Assembly (NCBI GenBank): GCA_012959865.1
Contig: DUCH01000070.1
Coordinates: 1-40,573, forward strand
Source of the DNA: Myxococcales bacterium
GTDB taxonomy: Bacteria; Myxococcota_A; UBA9160; UBA4427
DNA: 40,573 nucleotides
Reading direction: 5' to 3'
Part shown: piece after piece, positions 1-8,779 of the stretch
Layout: every line of letters starts with the position of its first letter
Position numbering within the stretch: position 1 is the first letter of the stretch
Position numbers and translations under genes: made by a program
The notes under the pieces: generated by a model
The model's input: only the letters and a program-made list of their open reading frames with translations
The model's database searches: none
Told to the model about the DNA's origin: nothing

Positions 1-2294
1 ACCATTAGCTTCGAGATCGCGGTGTTGAAGCGCATGGCCTCAATATCTTCAGTGACGCCGGAGATCGTCCGCGCTAGCAGGCGGGCTTGTTCGTCGCTTC
101 CCGGACCCGGGGCGAGTTCTCGGGTGCGGGAGCCTTCTTCGGAATCATCGACGACGAGTCGCCAGCACCGTTGGAGAAAACGGTATACGCCTTGGATTCC
201 ATCTGTTGACCACGGGGCGGATTTCTCAAGGGGTCCAATGAACATCTCGTAGAGGCGCATTGAGTCGGCGCCGAATTCCTCGACGACGTCGTCGGGATTA
301 ACGACGTTCCCTCGGCTCTTGGACATTTTTTCCATAATTCGCTCGAGCGCGAGGTCGGGAAAGTCGGTGTGATGCGCCTCGCCGGAACCCTTGTCTATAA
401 CGACATCCGCGCTGGGAACGAAACGCACCTTGAGGGCACGGTCGTCGTCCACCGCGCGGGGACCTTCCGCGGTCATCCGTGTGCGCTGAGCCGAATAGCG
501 CTCGACCTGTGCGTTGGGATCGTCATCGAGGTTGTCGTCGAAGTAGCGAAAGCTCTCGCCGAGAATCATCCCCTGATTGACGAGTTTCTGAAAGGGCTCT
601 CGGGTATGGACCATTCCAAGGTCGAAAAAGACCTTGTGCCAGAACCGGGCATAGAGAAGGTGAAGGACCGCGTGCTCCGCGCCGCCCACATAGAGGTCCA
701 CGGGCATCCAGTAACGTTCGGCCTCTTCTGACCAGGGTGCCTCCTGATTTTCGGGATCGATAAAGCGGAGGAAGTACCAACAACTTCCCGCCCATTGCGG
801 CATGGTATTGGGGTCTCGGCGTGCGGGTTTCTGGGTCTCCGGGTCAATGACGGTGATCCAATCCTCGACCCGGGCGAGAGGGGCCTCGAAATTTTCACCC
901 GTTGGCTTGAAGTCGTCCATTTCGGGGAGGGTGATCGGGAGATCCTCCTCGGGAACCAGGGCAATACTTCCGTCTGCGCGGTGGATCACTGGGAAGGGCT
1001 CCCCCCAGTAGCGTTGGCGGCTGAAAAGCCAGTCCCGGAGTTTGTACGTGATCGAAGCCTCGCCATGTTTTTCGGCTTCCAACCATTCGTTCATTTTCTT
1101 CTTGGCCGTCTCTGTCTCGTGTCCGTTCAAAAACGAAGAGTTGACCGCTCTTCCAGCCCCTGTGAACGCAGCCTCTTGGAGGTTTCCACCTTCGACGACT
1201 TGGATGATGGGCAAGCCGAATTTTTTGGCGAACAGGTAGTCGCGCTCATCGTGGCCGGGCACCGCCATAATGGCGCCCGTGCCGTAGGCGGCCAGTACGT
1301 AGTCGGCGATCCAAATCGGAATCGGTTCGCCGTTGGCGGGGTTGCTCGCGAATGAACCGGTAAAAGCACCGGTCTTTTCGTTTGAGTCAGCCATGCGATC
1401 GCGTTCGCTGCGTCTTTGCGTTTGGCGGACGTATTCCTCGATGCCTTCTCGCTGAGAATTCAAAGTGATTAGGCTCACCAGGGGATGCTCCGGTGCCAGC
1501 ACCATATAAGTGGCGCCGAAGAGCGTGTCTGGGCGGGTGGTGAAGACTTCTATTTCATGGACACCAGCGCTGTTGTCCTTGCCGTCCCCGAGAACGGAGA
1601 ATCGGATACGTGCTCCTTCCGAACGGCCGATCCATTCGCGTTGCATCTTCTTGATCGGTTCTGGCCAGTCCAGATCTTCCAAATCTTCGAGCAGGCGCTC
1701 CGCATACTGGGTGATTCGTAGCATCCACTGGCGCAGGGGTAGCCGGGTGACTGGATGTCCTCCGACTTCGCTCCGGCCGTCGATAACTTCTTCATTAGCA
1801 AGTACGGTGCCAAGCTCGGGGCACCAATTGACAGGAACCTCTGCCTGATAGGCGAGGCCGCGCTCATGGAGCTTCAGGAAAATCCACTGAGTCCAGCGAG
1901 CGTAGTCGGGCTTAGTGGTATCAATTTCTCTCGACCAGTCGTAGCTGAAGCCAAGCGACTGAATCTGCCTGCGGAAATTGGCGATGTTGCGCTGTGTGGT
2001 GGTTCGCGGGTGGGTCCCAGTTTTGATCGCGTATTGTTCGGCAGGAAGCCCAAATGCGTCCCAGCCCATGGGGTGGAGGACGTTGAATCCCTTCATGCGT
2101 TTGTACCGCGCGAGGATATCTGTTGCCGTATAGCCCTCGGGGTGTCCGACGTGAAGCCCGTCTCCCGAGGGATAAGGAAACATGTCAAGCACGTAGTATT
2201 TGGGCTTGCTGGTGTCGAGTACCGACCGAAAAGTCTCATTTTCAAGCCAATAGGCTTGCCAGCGGGGCTCGATTTCCGAGGGCGAATAGGTCAT
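1..2294 (-). CDS. leuS: Leucyl-tRNA synthetase, C-terminus cut by the window edge
   Basis: Class Ia synthetase that charges tRNA-Leu in the cytoplasm. The minus-strand frame is open from ATG at 2294 to the left edge (about 764 codons), so it has no stop here; bacterial LeuRS is usually about 810-870 residues, so roughly the last 50-100 residues are missing. Visible landmarks are the HIGH-type motif HVGH at residues 48-51, the CP1 editing domain ([10 protein letters not shown], then [15 protein letters not shown]), a WCPELGTVL stretch typical of LeuRS, and KMSKS at bases 315-329 (about residue 655). The start is chosen because the protein opens with the usual LeuRS N-terminus ([13 protein letters not shown]); no clear Shine-Dalgarno precedes it. 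It diverges from ppsR across 97 bp. Identification is certain; only the end is unknown. Confidence 0.97.
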   Translation of the reverse strand, partial: MTYSPSEIEPRWQAYWLENETFRSVLDTSKPKYYVLDMFPYPSGDGLHVGHPEGYTATDILARYKRMKGFNVLHPMGWDAFGLPAEQYAIKTGTHPRTTTQRNIANFRRQIQSLGFSYDWSREIDTTKPDYARWTQWIFLKLHERGLAYQAEVPVNWCPELGTVLANEEVIDGRSEVGGHPVTRLPLRQWMLRITQYAERLLEDLEDLDWPEPIKKMQREWIGRSEGARIRFSVLGDGKDNSAGVHEIEVFTTRPDTLFGATYMVLAPEHPLVSLITLNSQREGIEEYVRQTQRRSERDRMADSNEKTGAFTGSFASNPANGEPIPIWIADYVLAAYGTGAIMAVPGHDERDYLFAKKFGLPIIQVVEGGNLQEAAFTGAGRAVNSSFLNGHETETAKKKMNEWLEAEKHGEASITYKLRDWLFSRQRYWGEPFPVIHRADGSIALVPEEDLPITLPEMDDFKPTGENFEAPLARVEDWITVIDPETQKPARRDPNTMPQWAGSCWYFLRFIDPENQEAPWSEEAERYWMPVDLYVGGAEHAVLHLLYARFWHKVFFDLGMVHTREPFQKLVNQGMILGESFRYFDDNLDDDPNAQVERYSAQRTRMTAEGPRAVDDDRALKVRFVPSADVVIDKGSGEAHHTDFPDLALERIMEKMSKSRGNVVNPDDVVEEFGADSMRLYEMFIGPLEKSAPWSTDGIQGVYRFLQRCWRLVVDDSEEGSRTRELAPGPGSDEQARLLARTISGVTEDIEAMRFNTAISKLM

Positions 2295-2391
2295 CGGGTG
2301 GGAAAATGCCCGTGACTCGGCGACTCGTCAACGGTAGAGGGCGTTGCGCCTGGGAAATATTGAGTATTCCGATTTCGGCTAGACTCAGCAG

Positions 2392-3216
2392 ATGGCGGTT
2401 GATGCAGAGTCCTCGATGCAGGTTTTCGTGGTTTCCGATGGAACCGGTGATACGGGCACGGCGATCGTTCGGGCCGCGATGCTGCAATTCCGAAGCTCCT
2501 GGAAGATTCGGGTCTTTGGCGAAGTCCGTCGACCGGCAGAAGCGAAGCGGGCCGTTGTCCGCGCGGCAGAGGTGAACGCTTTGCTTGTATTCAGTCTGGT
2601 GGAACACAATATGGTCGAAGTTCTGAAGCGGGAAGCCCAGCAGCGGGGCGTTGTCGCTCTGGATTTGCTCGGTCCATTGATCGCGAAAGTTGCCCAGCAT
2701 CTCCAGGCCGAGCCCAAACATCAGCCGGGGCTTCTTCACGGCATGTCGGACGATTATTTTTCTCGGATCGATGCCGTGGAATTCGCCGTCAACCACGACG
2801 ATGGTGCCAATGTTCACACGCTGTACGATGCCGACATTGTACTTACTGGAGTGTCTCGCACTTCAAAAACTCCCCTTTCGATGTACTTGGCCCAGCGAGG
2901 CTACAAAACCGGAAACGTTCCTCTGGTTCCGAGGGTCGACCCGCCCCGGGAACTTCTAGACCTCGACTCCGAAAGGGTGTTTGGCCTTTTGATCGATGCC
3001 AGCGAGTTGATGACGATTCGCCAGGCTCGGCTTCGCGCCATCAGGGCTTCGCCGACTTCCGAGTATACGGATATCGCGGCCGTCACTGAAGAGGTCGAGG
3101 GAGCGCGGATGATTTGCCGGCGGAATGGCTGGCGCATCGTGGATGTTACAGGCAAGGCGGTTGAGGAGAATGCTGCTCGCCTGATGGAATTTTACGAACT
3201 TAGGCACGGGTCTTAG
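2392..3216 (+). CDS. ppsR: Pyruvate,phosphate dikinase / PEP synthase regulatory protein (DUF299)
   Basis: Bifunctional serine/threonine kinase and pyrophosphorylase that switches PEP synthase or pyruvate phosphate dikinase off (ADP-dependent phosphorylation) and on (Pi-dependent dephosphorylation), controlling the pyruvate/PEP node. The 274-residue length fits the family. The N-terminal FVVSDGTGDTG signature and the P-loop-like GVSRTSKTPLS (about residues 153-163) are both present, as is the C-terminal WRIVDVTGKAVEE block. No PEP synthase or PPDK gene lies in this window, so the target is unknown. No Shine-Dalgarno is seen before ATG 2392; ATG 2416 (residue 9, directly before VFVVSDGTG) is an equally possible start. 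Convergent with the RND exporter, 20 bp apart. Confidence 0.93.
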   Translation: MAVDAESSMQVFVVSDGTGDTGTAIVRAAMLQFRSSWKIRVFGEVRRPAEAKRAVVRAAEVNALLVFSLVEHNMVEVLKREAQQRGVVALDLLGPLIAKVAQHLQAEPKHQPGLLHGMSDDYFSRIDAVEFAVNHDDGANVHTLYDADIVLTGVSRTSKTPLSMYLAQRGYKTGNVPLVPRVDPPRELLDLDSERVFGLLIDASELMTIRQARLRAIRASPTSEYTDIAAVTEEVEGARMICRRNGWRIVDVTGKAVEENAARLMEFYELRHGS

Positions 3217-3236
3217 CCTAGAGCCGAGGCGCGCGC

Positions 3237-6200
3237 CTAGTCGTCCCGCAGTCCCTTTTTGCGTTCCATTTCTTTCTGTCGATGAATTGCGTCGATTTGA
3301 TCTTCGGTAAGCAGGGCTGTTGCGACTTTGGGTCGGAAGACCGAATAGAATGCCGGAACGACAGTCAGCGCACCGAACATATTGATCACCATTAGGATGC
3401 ACAGCATCTTGGCCATATCGGCTTGGAATCTCAGGCTTGAAAATGTCCACAGCACGATTCCGCCAACGATCGTGCTTGCAGTAAATGCCACCGCCATGCC
3501 GGTGGTTCGAATCGCACGGCGGACCGCTTCGTCGATATCCGCCGTATCCGACACTTCATGACGAATGCGATCCACGATGTAGATCGCATAGTCGACGCCG
3601 ATTCCGACGCCCACGGACTGAACGGGCAGGGTATTGATATTCAAGCCCATGCCCGCGACGGCCATATAGGCAAGGGAAAGCATGGTTGCTGTCGCGATCT
3701 GCAGCAGGATGATAAAACCGCTGGGCACAGATTGATATGTGATGGAATGCAGAGTGAAGATTACGAGAAAGATCAGCACAATATTGGCCACGTGGCTGCG
3801 CTCAACTTCGTCATCGATGGCTGCTAGAATCCCCATCAATCCTCCAGCCATTACGAATTGCACGCCGCGAGTCCAAGAATTTGTCTGCTGATACGCGGGC
3901 ATGCCGTCGACTGCCTTGGTGTCTTCAACGATGAGATTTGTGGTGTTGGTTGCCACCGCCCGAACCCCGAATTCTTCGTTTTCCCACCAGTAATCGATGT
4001 CTTCGAGTTGCCAGTCGGCAAGGGATGCGGGCCACGTGAAGTACTCGCCTTCATCAAGGTCGTCGAGGTGGTCTTCGAAATCCTCTATGGCACCTTCCCG
4101 GAACTCGTGGATCCATTCCGGAAGTGCTTCAACGCGGGTGAACTCCGAGATCGCCTGGGTTGAGTAGGTGCTGTCGCTGCTGCGAACCTGCACCTTCAAC
4201 TCACGGTGCCGATCAGGAAGAAGAGGACCAAGCATGTAATACCATTTATCGATCAGGGCCTTCCGGGTAAAAAAGCCGTCCTCTGGACCAGCCCGGTCCT
4301 TTTCGAGGCGAACGATTACTTGGCCAATGGGATTTCGACGAATGAATTCTTCGGCGGCGAACACTGTGCGCCGAATCGTCTCACCCTTGTGGTCCCGGTA
4401 AAAGAACGAGATGTTCGAATCCTTGCCCTCTGGGGTGAGGTAGGGATCCATTGCGCCGGGTGCTCCGTTCGTTCGCATCTGGTAGATCTGCTGGCGCACG
4501 ACGGCCTGGTCGTCGGAGACGAAACTCCACTTGGGGTCGCCATAATGATTCATAGACCACGCGGTTCGGAGGATCGGAACTATGGAAAATGTGGCACCAA
4601 GAGGAGTGTAAATCCCCATCCAGCGCTCGAATTCGGCCATTCGCAGGATGGGTAGGGCATCCCCGCTGGCCTTCTCCTTGTCGCCCTCGAGAAACACCAC
4701 CATCGAATCGACTCCCCCAAACCGATCGGCAATCTCTGCGGTGGCAACATTCCACTCGTGGTCGGGGAAGAGCAGTGGGGTTCCGGGCTTGGCTTCGCCA
4801 ATCTGTGAATACACGAGGGTGATGTAGGTGGATCCAATCAGCAGCACAACGGTGCCCACGGCGATGACGTACTTCCAAGTGGGATGCGTGGTGATGTTTC
4901 CCAGGAAGTTTGTAAAGCGCACCATGAAGGCGGGCACGAAGTGTTCGTGCTCTGCGGGCGCTGGTAGGTAGCAGATGAGCACCGGGTGGAGGATCTCAAC
5001 GGTGATGATGATGGACGAAACCCAAAATGCCCCAAAAATGCCGAGGTCGCGCATTTGTGGGATGGAAGTGACCAGGATGACCAACAGCCCAGCCACATCG
5101 GTGACGATGCCAAGGGTTCCCGGAACAATGAGTTCGCTCATCGCGACGGTTGCGGCTTCTTTTTTGGCGGCCTCTGGGTCTCCCAGAGCCGGCAGCAGGA
5201 TTTCGTAATCCTCAAAAAACCGCTCGGCCATCTGAACGGTATGAGAAACGGCTCGAGCAGTAATGATTGTGGGAATTACCAGGATCAGGGGATCAAAGGT
5301 AATTCCGACCCAGCCCGTGAAGCCCAAACCCCAGATCGTCGTCGCCATCGCGGCAACAGCGGGAATCAGCACTCCGTGCCAGCGTCTGAAATAAGCCCAC
5401 AGGAGCACGAAGATCATGACAACTGTCAGAACGAGGAACAGTGTAATTTCAAACGCGTGAAGAAGGATCCATCCGACAAGAATCGGATAGCCCGATATAT
5501 AGACTCTGACGTTGTCGGTTTCTTCATCGAGTTTGATTTGCTGGACATGGTCAAAGACGGCCACGAAGGTTTCGCGACTGTTCAGCCTGTCGGTTATAAA
5601 GCCCGCAGTGATCAAAGCGCCCTTTTGGTCGAGGGAAACCAGGCGGCCGTAGATGAAGGGAGGGTTTTGCCTGACCCGCTCCCCAATTACGTCGGCTTCT
5701 TCCTGGGTTTCGGGCAACTCCGACATCAAAACGGATGTTTCGATATCTCCCGCAGCCTCGACTTGGATGACCCGAGTGTTGTTCGCCGTGACAGAGCGGA
5801 TCTGATAGTGATTGACAGGGTAGGGGGGGAAAGTGGCGTCCAGTAGTTTCTGAAGTTTCTGAGGAGATGTTTCGAGCTCTTCCAATTCGTCGCGCATCTC
5901 ATCGCGTTCATCGACATGGCTGTTGTAGCCACGACCGTCAAGGCGCTGGGTGATTCGGTGGATTCGGGCGAGGTTGTCCGGAGTGAAAATCGTCCCGTCT
6001 TCGACGACCACGGCGATCGCGATTGAGGATGAGCCCCCAAATTTGTTGGCGAACTTATCCTGGGCGCTGATAAAGGGGTGGTCGGGCCACTGGTCTCGTG
6101 CCTGGGTGTCGACGTTGATGGCGGGTAGATTCTTCCAGCCCATGTCCACGGTGAGTAAAATCGCATTGAGGATGGGGAAGAAGAAGAACGATGTGGAAAT

Positions 6201-6290
6201 GATCAGCGCGACGAGAATGGGGAACTTCCACCGGACCACGGTCTCGGCGAAGATCAGGGTGGCGGATTTTCTCGCTTGAGTCTCGCTCAT
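3237..6290 (-). CDS. RND-superfamily (MMPL-type) inner-membrane exporter
   Basis: A 1,017-residue proton-driven transporter of the RND/MMPL superfamily, located in the inner membrane. The layout is the superfamily duplication: a first membrane segment near residues 20-45, a large periplasmic domain to about 265, a five-helix block to about 440, a second single helix near 460-490, a second periplasmic domain, and a final five-helix block near 830-1000. The second half carries a GVGIGVDYAIYIVDR stretch, the conserved superfamily helix-4 region. Relatives export lipids, hopanoids or other hydrophobic molecules. No periplasmic adaptor, outer-membrane channel or cargo gene is adjacent, so the substrate cannot be named. 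An AGGA Shine-Dalgarno lies 8 bases before the ATG. Divergent from the dehydrogenase at 6584, convergent with ppsR. Confidence 0.9.
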   Translation of the reverse strand: MSETQARKSATLIFAETVVRWKFPILVALIISTSFFFFPILNAILLTVDMGWKNLPAINVDTQARDQWPDHPFISAQDKFANKFGGSSSIAIAVVVEDGTIFTPDNLARIHRITQRLDGRGYNSHVDERDEMRDELEELETSPQKLQKLLDATFPPYPVNHYQIRSVTANNTRVIQVEAAGDIETSVLMSELPETQEEADVIGERVRQNPPFIYGRLVSLDQKGALITAGFITDRLNSRETFVAVFDHVQQIKLDEETDNVRVYISGYPILVGWILLHAFEITLFLVLTVVMIFVLLWAYFRRWHGVLIPAVAAMATTIWGLGFTGWVGITFDPLILVIPTIITARAVSHTVQMAERFFEDYEILLPALGDPEAAKKEAATVAMSELIVPGTLGIVTDVAGLLVILVTSIPQMRDLGIFGAFWVSSIIITVEILHPVLICYLPAPAEHEHFVPAFMVRFTNFLGNITTHPTWKYVIAVGTVVLLIGSTYITLVYSQIGEAKPGTPLLFPDHEWNVATAEIADRFGGVDSMVVFLEGDKEKASGDALPILRMAEFERWMGIYTPLGATFSIVPILRTAWSMNHYGDPKWSFVSDDQAVVRQQIYQMRTNGAPGAMDPYLTPEGKDSNISFFYRDHKGETIRRTVFAAEEFIRRNPIGQVIVRLEKDRAGPEDGFFTRKALIDKWYYMLGPLLPDRHRELKVQVRSSDSTYSTQAISEFTRVEALPEWIHEFREGAIEDFEDHLDDLDEGEYFTWPASLADWQLEDIDYWWENEEFGVRAVATNTTNLIVEDTKAVDGMPAYQQTNSWTRGVQFVMAGGLMGILAAIDDEVERSHVANIVLIFLVIFTLHSITYQSVPSGFIILLQIATATMLSLAYMAVAGMGLNINTLPVQSVGVGIGVDYAIYIVDRIRHEVSDTADIDEAVRRAIRTTGMAVAFTASTIVGGIVLWTFSSLRFQADMAKMLCILMVINMFGALTVVPAFYSVFRPKVATALLTEDQIDAIHRQKEMERKKGLRDD

Positions 6291-6433
6291 CTAAAATTCC
6301 TGACGCTCGTTGTTGGAGCCAGTCGGGCCCCTTGTCGCAAAGCGCGTGGGGAGTGGCGAAATCTCGATCCGGACCCCACCTTACCCCGCCAGTCCACCTC
6401 GCAAACTCGAAAGAAATCGACGGCAAGGGCGGA

Positions 6434-6461
6434 TTGGGAGTTTCAGCGGAGCCCGTACACT
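6434..6461 (+). promoter_or_regulatory. Candidate sigma-70-like promoter for the mini-ORF and dehydrogenase
   Basis: TTGGGA at 6434-6439 and TACACT at 6456-6461 are separated by 16 bases; each matches 4 of 6 consensus positions. It sits 27 bases before the mini-ORF start, in the gap between two divergent genes. Sequence match only. Confidence 0.4.
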
Positions 6462-6475
6462 ATTTGAATCCCTCC

Positions 6476-6480
6476 GGAGG
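6476..6480 (+). promoter_or_regulatory. Strong Shine-Dalgarno of the 32-codon mini-ORF
   Basis: GGAGG, 8 bases before ATG 6489, inside the 10-base palindrome CCTCCGGAGG (6471-6480). It is the best ribosome site in this gap; the dehydrogenase ATG at 6584 has only a purine-rich GAAGAAAAG before it, supporting coupled translation from the mini-ORF. Confidence 0.55.
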
Positions 6481-6488
6481 TCAAGGCG

Positions 6489-6587
6489 ATGATGTACGGA
6501 TTCTTGAGTACTTTCCCCGACGGGAGCACGCCCGAAGAGCGGCTCCGCGTGGAGTCAGACGAAAGCGACTCGATGAAGAAAAGATGA
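6489..6587 (+). CDS. Possible 32-residue leader/mini-protein overlapping the dehydrogenase start
   Basis: Begins ATG ATG after an ideally spaced GGAGG and ends in TGA at 6585-6587, giving an ATGA overlap with the dehydrogenase start at 6584. The product is hydrophobic at its start (MMYGFLSTFP) and charged later (TPEERLRVESDESDSMKKR); it has no transmembrane segment and no family I recognise. The overlap and the ribosome site suggest real translation, either as a coupling leader or as a small functional protein. It has no run of rare or repeated codons like an attenuator peptide. Conservation in related genomes would decide; short chance ORFs do occur in GC-rich DNA. Confidence 0.45.
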   Translation: MMYGFLSTFPDGSTPEERLRVESDESDSMKKR

Positions 6588-7594
6588 CGGATCGATCCCG
6601 GGTTTTCGTGAGTCACGGAATAGAGGCTTTGTCGGCTCTGGCCGGTCGCGATTTGTTGGCTCCTCTGCGAGACAAGGCAGATTGTCGAGTCTGGGCGGAG
6701 CCCGGCCGGCCCAGCCCCGAGGAACTCAGGGGGCATATGCAGTCCGCAGAGGGGTTACTGTGCCTGCTCACCGATCGTGTGGATGGCGAACTCATCGAGG
6801 CCAGTCCCCGTTTGCGGGCGATCTCGAGCGTGTCGGTCGGGGTTGATCACATCGATCTTGAGGCTGCGACCCGGCGAGGAATTCCGGTGGGAAATACACC
6901 CGGAGTGCTCACGGAGACGACCGCCGACTTGGCCTTTGCCCTGCTCCTGGCGGCTGCTCGTCGAGTGGAGGAGGCAGGAAATTTTCTTCGTCGCGGCGAT
7001 TGGGCCGGTGGAGAGTGGGAGATCGATGCGTTCGTGGGAAAGGATCTCCACGGTGCGACCCTCGGGATCATCGGCCTGGGGCCGATCGGCCAAGCGGTGG
7101 CGCGACGAGCTCAAGGCTTCAGTATGCGGGTTCTGGGCTGGTCGAGATCGGGGCGGCAAGTCCCTGGCGTTCGAGGTGTCGCGTTCACGGAACTGCTCGC
7201 TGAGTCGGATTTTGTGAGCGTTCACGTCGCCTTGGTCCCCGAAACCCGTGGCCTGATCGGTACAGAGGCCCTGGGCGCCATGAAACCCGGTTCGATTTTG
7301 ATCAACACGGCTCGAGGCGGAATCGTCGACGAGCGAGCTCTCGCCCAAGCGCTCCGTTCCGGGCGTCTCGCTGGGGTGGGGCTTGACGTGTTCGCCCAGG
7401 AACCCGCGGGTGCCGACCATCCCCTGATTGCGTTTCCCAACGCTGTCCTCACACCTCATATTGGAAGCGCGAGCGTAGGGACGCGAGTTCGCATGGCCGA
7501 GCTCGCGGTCCGCAATCTGATCGCCGGCATCGAGGGGAATCGGATGCCGGCGTGTGCCAATCCCGAGGTATTGGTTCGGTTCGGCAAGGGCTGA
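6584..7594 (+). CDS. D-isomer-specific 2-hydroxyacid dehydrogenase
   Basis: A 336-residue NAD(P)-dependent dehydrogenase of the D-2-hydroxyacid family (glyoxylate/hydroxypyruvate reductase, phosphoglycerate dehydrogenase relatives), reducing a 2-keto acid to a D-2-hydroxy acid or the reverse. The Rossmann motif GIIGLGPIGQAVARR lies near residues 155-170. The catalytic triad is visible: Arg244 (NTARGG), Glu273 (AQEPAG) and His292 (TPHIGSAS). There is no C-terminal ACT domain, so it is not a long serA. The frame is open upstream to 6332, but homology starts just after ATG 6584 and the ATGA overlap supports that start. The exact substrate cannot be read from the sequence; a GRHPR/GhrB-like role is plausible. 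Confidence 0.9.
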   Translation: MTDRSRVFVSHGIEALSALAGRDLLAPLRDKADCRVWAEPGRPSPEELRGHMQSAEGLLCLLTDRVDGELIEASPRLRAISSVSVGVDHIDLEAATRRGIPVGNTPGVLTETTADLAFALLLAAARRVEEAGNFLRRGDWAGGEWEIDAFVGKDLHGATLGIIGLGPIGQAVARRAQGFSMRVLGWSRSGRQVPGVRGVAFTELLAESDFVSVHVALVPETRGLIGTEALGAMKPGSILINTARGGIVDERALAQALRSGRLAGVGLDVFAQEPAGADHPLIAFPNAVLTPHIGSASVGTRVRMAELAVRNLIAGIEGNRMPACANPEVLVRFGKG

Positions 7595-7637
7595 AATTCC
7601 CGGGCGGTCTGAGCCCGATGCTTGCTTCTGGGATCTC

Positions 7638-7658
7638 GAACCCGGTCTACTCGGGTTC
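7638..7658. terminator. Hairpin between convergent genes, weak terminator candidate
   Basis: GAACCCG (7638-7644) pairs perfectly with CGGGTTC (7652-7658) around a 7-base loop. It lies 44 bp after the dehydrogenase stop and overlaps the stop codon of the convergent NYN gene. There is no T-tract on either side, so intrinsic termination is uncertain. Confidence 0.25.
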
Positions 7659-8294
7659 CCCCGGGCCGCATCGTGCGATGAAGGCCTGCGGAGCGACCAC
7701 TGTGGCCCCCGCATGCCTGCAGCGCCCAGCGACCTGCCGATCCGCCGAGACTACTGCGAGAACTTGGGGATCCGGGGCGCTGCGCACGCGGCTAACGATC
7801 CACTGGTCGGCCGACGGGGCAAATACAATCTGGGGGTTGGCATCGCAGGCTTGGGGAGCGGGTCGCTTGCCGTCGAATACGATCCAGACCGAGCCCAGCT
7901 GCGGTTCGTGCGCCTGAGGCTCGCTGACGCCCGCCTCAGGGGCATCGGGGGGGTGGATGCAAGTGGCCGCTAGGCCATCAAACTCGCGCACGCGATCGTG
8001 CAAAAGGTTTCGGCCAGCTTCTCCCCACCAGTCGGTGCCTTCCCGGGGTTTGCCCCCCAGCAGAACCGTATGAAGCACATTGTAACCGTCGATGAGCCAG
8101 ATCGAGGCGTTTGGAAAATCCGAAGGGTCTTCTTTCACCTCGGTATCGGTATTCGCCCGGGTGTCTCCGTTGGATCCGGCTTTTCCCTCCACACCGATTC
8201 CCCCCCCGATCGCCACTTTTCGCTCACTTTCCGCTCTCTTGCTTTTTACACTCTTGCTTTCAACACTCTCGATTTCCACACACTCGATTTCCAC
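7647..8294 (-). CDS. NYN-domain (YacP-like, PIN-fold) putative RNA-binding/nuclease protein
   Basis: The recognisable part starts near residue 64 with SIWLIDGYNVLH, the conserved acidic DGYN motif of the NYN/YacP PIN-like family, followed by further family blocks (VWIVFDGKR, ADQWIVSRVR, VVSADRQVA). YacP-like proteins are linked to RNA processing; the exact role here is unknown. The frame opens directly after an in-frame TAG (8298-8300) and can start only with GTG: 8294, 8279 or, inside the frame, 8190-8192. The first 25 residues are a run of five-residue repeats (VEIES, VESKS, VKSKR, AESER) encoded by a 15-bp tandem array, then a low-complexity linker. If GTG 8192 is the real start the protein has 181 residues and skips the repeats. 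No neighbouring gene explains the function. Confidence 0.72.
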   Translation of the reverse strand: MEIECVEIESVESKSVKSKRAESERKVAIGGGIGVEGKAGSNGDTRANTDTEVKEDPSDFPNASIWLIDGYNVLHTVLLGGKPREGTDWWGEAGRNLLHDRVREFDGLAATCIHPPDAPEAGVSEPQAHEPQLGSVWIVFDGKRPAPQACDANPQIVFAPSADQWIVSRVRSAPDPQVLAVVSADRQVAGRCRHAGATVVAPQAFIARCGPGEPE

Positions 8295-8302
8295 ACTCTA
8301 GT
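8228..8302. repeat. 15-bp tandem array, 5 degenerate units
   Basis: Five consecutive 15-base units, each starting TTT on the plus strand: 8228, 8243, 8258, 8273 and 8288, for example TTTCAACACTCTCGA and TTTCCACACTCTAGT. Because 15 is a multiple of 3, the array stays in the NYN reading frame on the minus strand and encodes pentapeptide repeats. It abuts the next array without a gap. Confidence 0.85.
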
Positions 8303-8435
8303 CCGCTCCCCATATCGGCATTCCCTATCCGACCCCCTTTATCCGACCCCCTCGATCCACTCCCCATAACCGCACCTCCATGTCCGCCCCCGATATCCGC
8401 CCCGCCTAACCGCACTGTATATCCGCACTGTATTT
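8303..8435. repeat. 13/14-bp tandem array, 10 degenerate units
   Basis: Ten units of 13 or 14 bases, nearly all starting CC(G/A)C or CCGA and mostly ending in TAT or TAA: starts at 8303, 8316, 8329, 8343, 8357, 8370, 8384, 8397, 8410 and 8423. The last two, CCGCACTGTATAT and CCGCACTGTATTT, are the most alike. The period does not preserve a reading frame and lies just outside the NYN gene. Function unknown. Confidence 0.75.
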
Positions 8436-8779
8436 CTGATCTGAATCCTAGTCCTCTCAACCCTGGGCTGGAGTCGTCGGGTCCCTTGGGCCCCGCACGC
8501 CGGGTTCGTAGGGGGCTAGATGGGGGAGAACGCGGCCAAGGGCCTGACTGATCGGGTCACGAACTTCGGGGTATTGCCGTTTCGAATCGGGGTAACCCCC
8601 AAACCCTCGGTCAAGGTGAAAATTCCCGAGGGAACGGGGTCCGCGGCCGGCTGGGTCTCCTTTCCGACCGGGCGTCGATTCGGTAAACCTAAGCCGCCCA
8701 CAGGGCTCTTCACCGGCACGTTCAGCCGGTCACTCGGCCGCTCTTTCACAGTTTCTATTTTTTGATCAAGAGGTTTCTC
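8436..8779. other. Intergenic region upstream of frdA
   Basis: Unique sequence between the 13-bp array and frdA. It must hold the frd promoter unless that lies in the array, but I see no convincing -35/-10 pair. A hairpin ACCGGC/GCCGGT is present at 8712-8730. An 81-codon plus-strand frame (8520-8765, ATG start, TGA 14 bases before frdA) has high third-position GC but no recognisable family and an equally long frame opposite it; I treat it as unproven. Confidence 0.5.

Noticed and set aside
2360-2392. TTGAGT and TAGACT as a promoter for ppsR
   Set aside because: The spacer is only 14 bases, and the -10 would leave a near-leaderless message; not convincing.
8303-8435. CRISPR array
   Set aside because: Units of 13-14 bases without alternating conserved repeat and unique spacer, and no cas genes.
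8520-8765. 81-codon plus-strand frame just upstream of frdA
   Set aside because: No family similarity and an equally long frame on the other strand; its high third-position GC is not enough alone.
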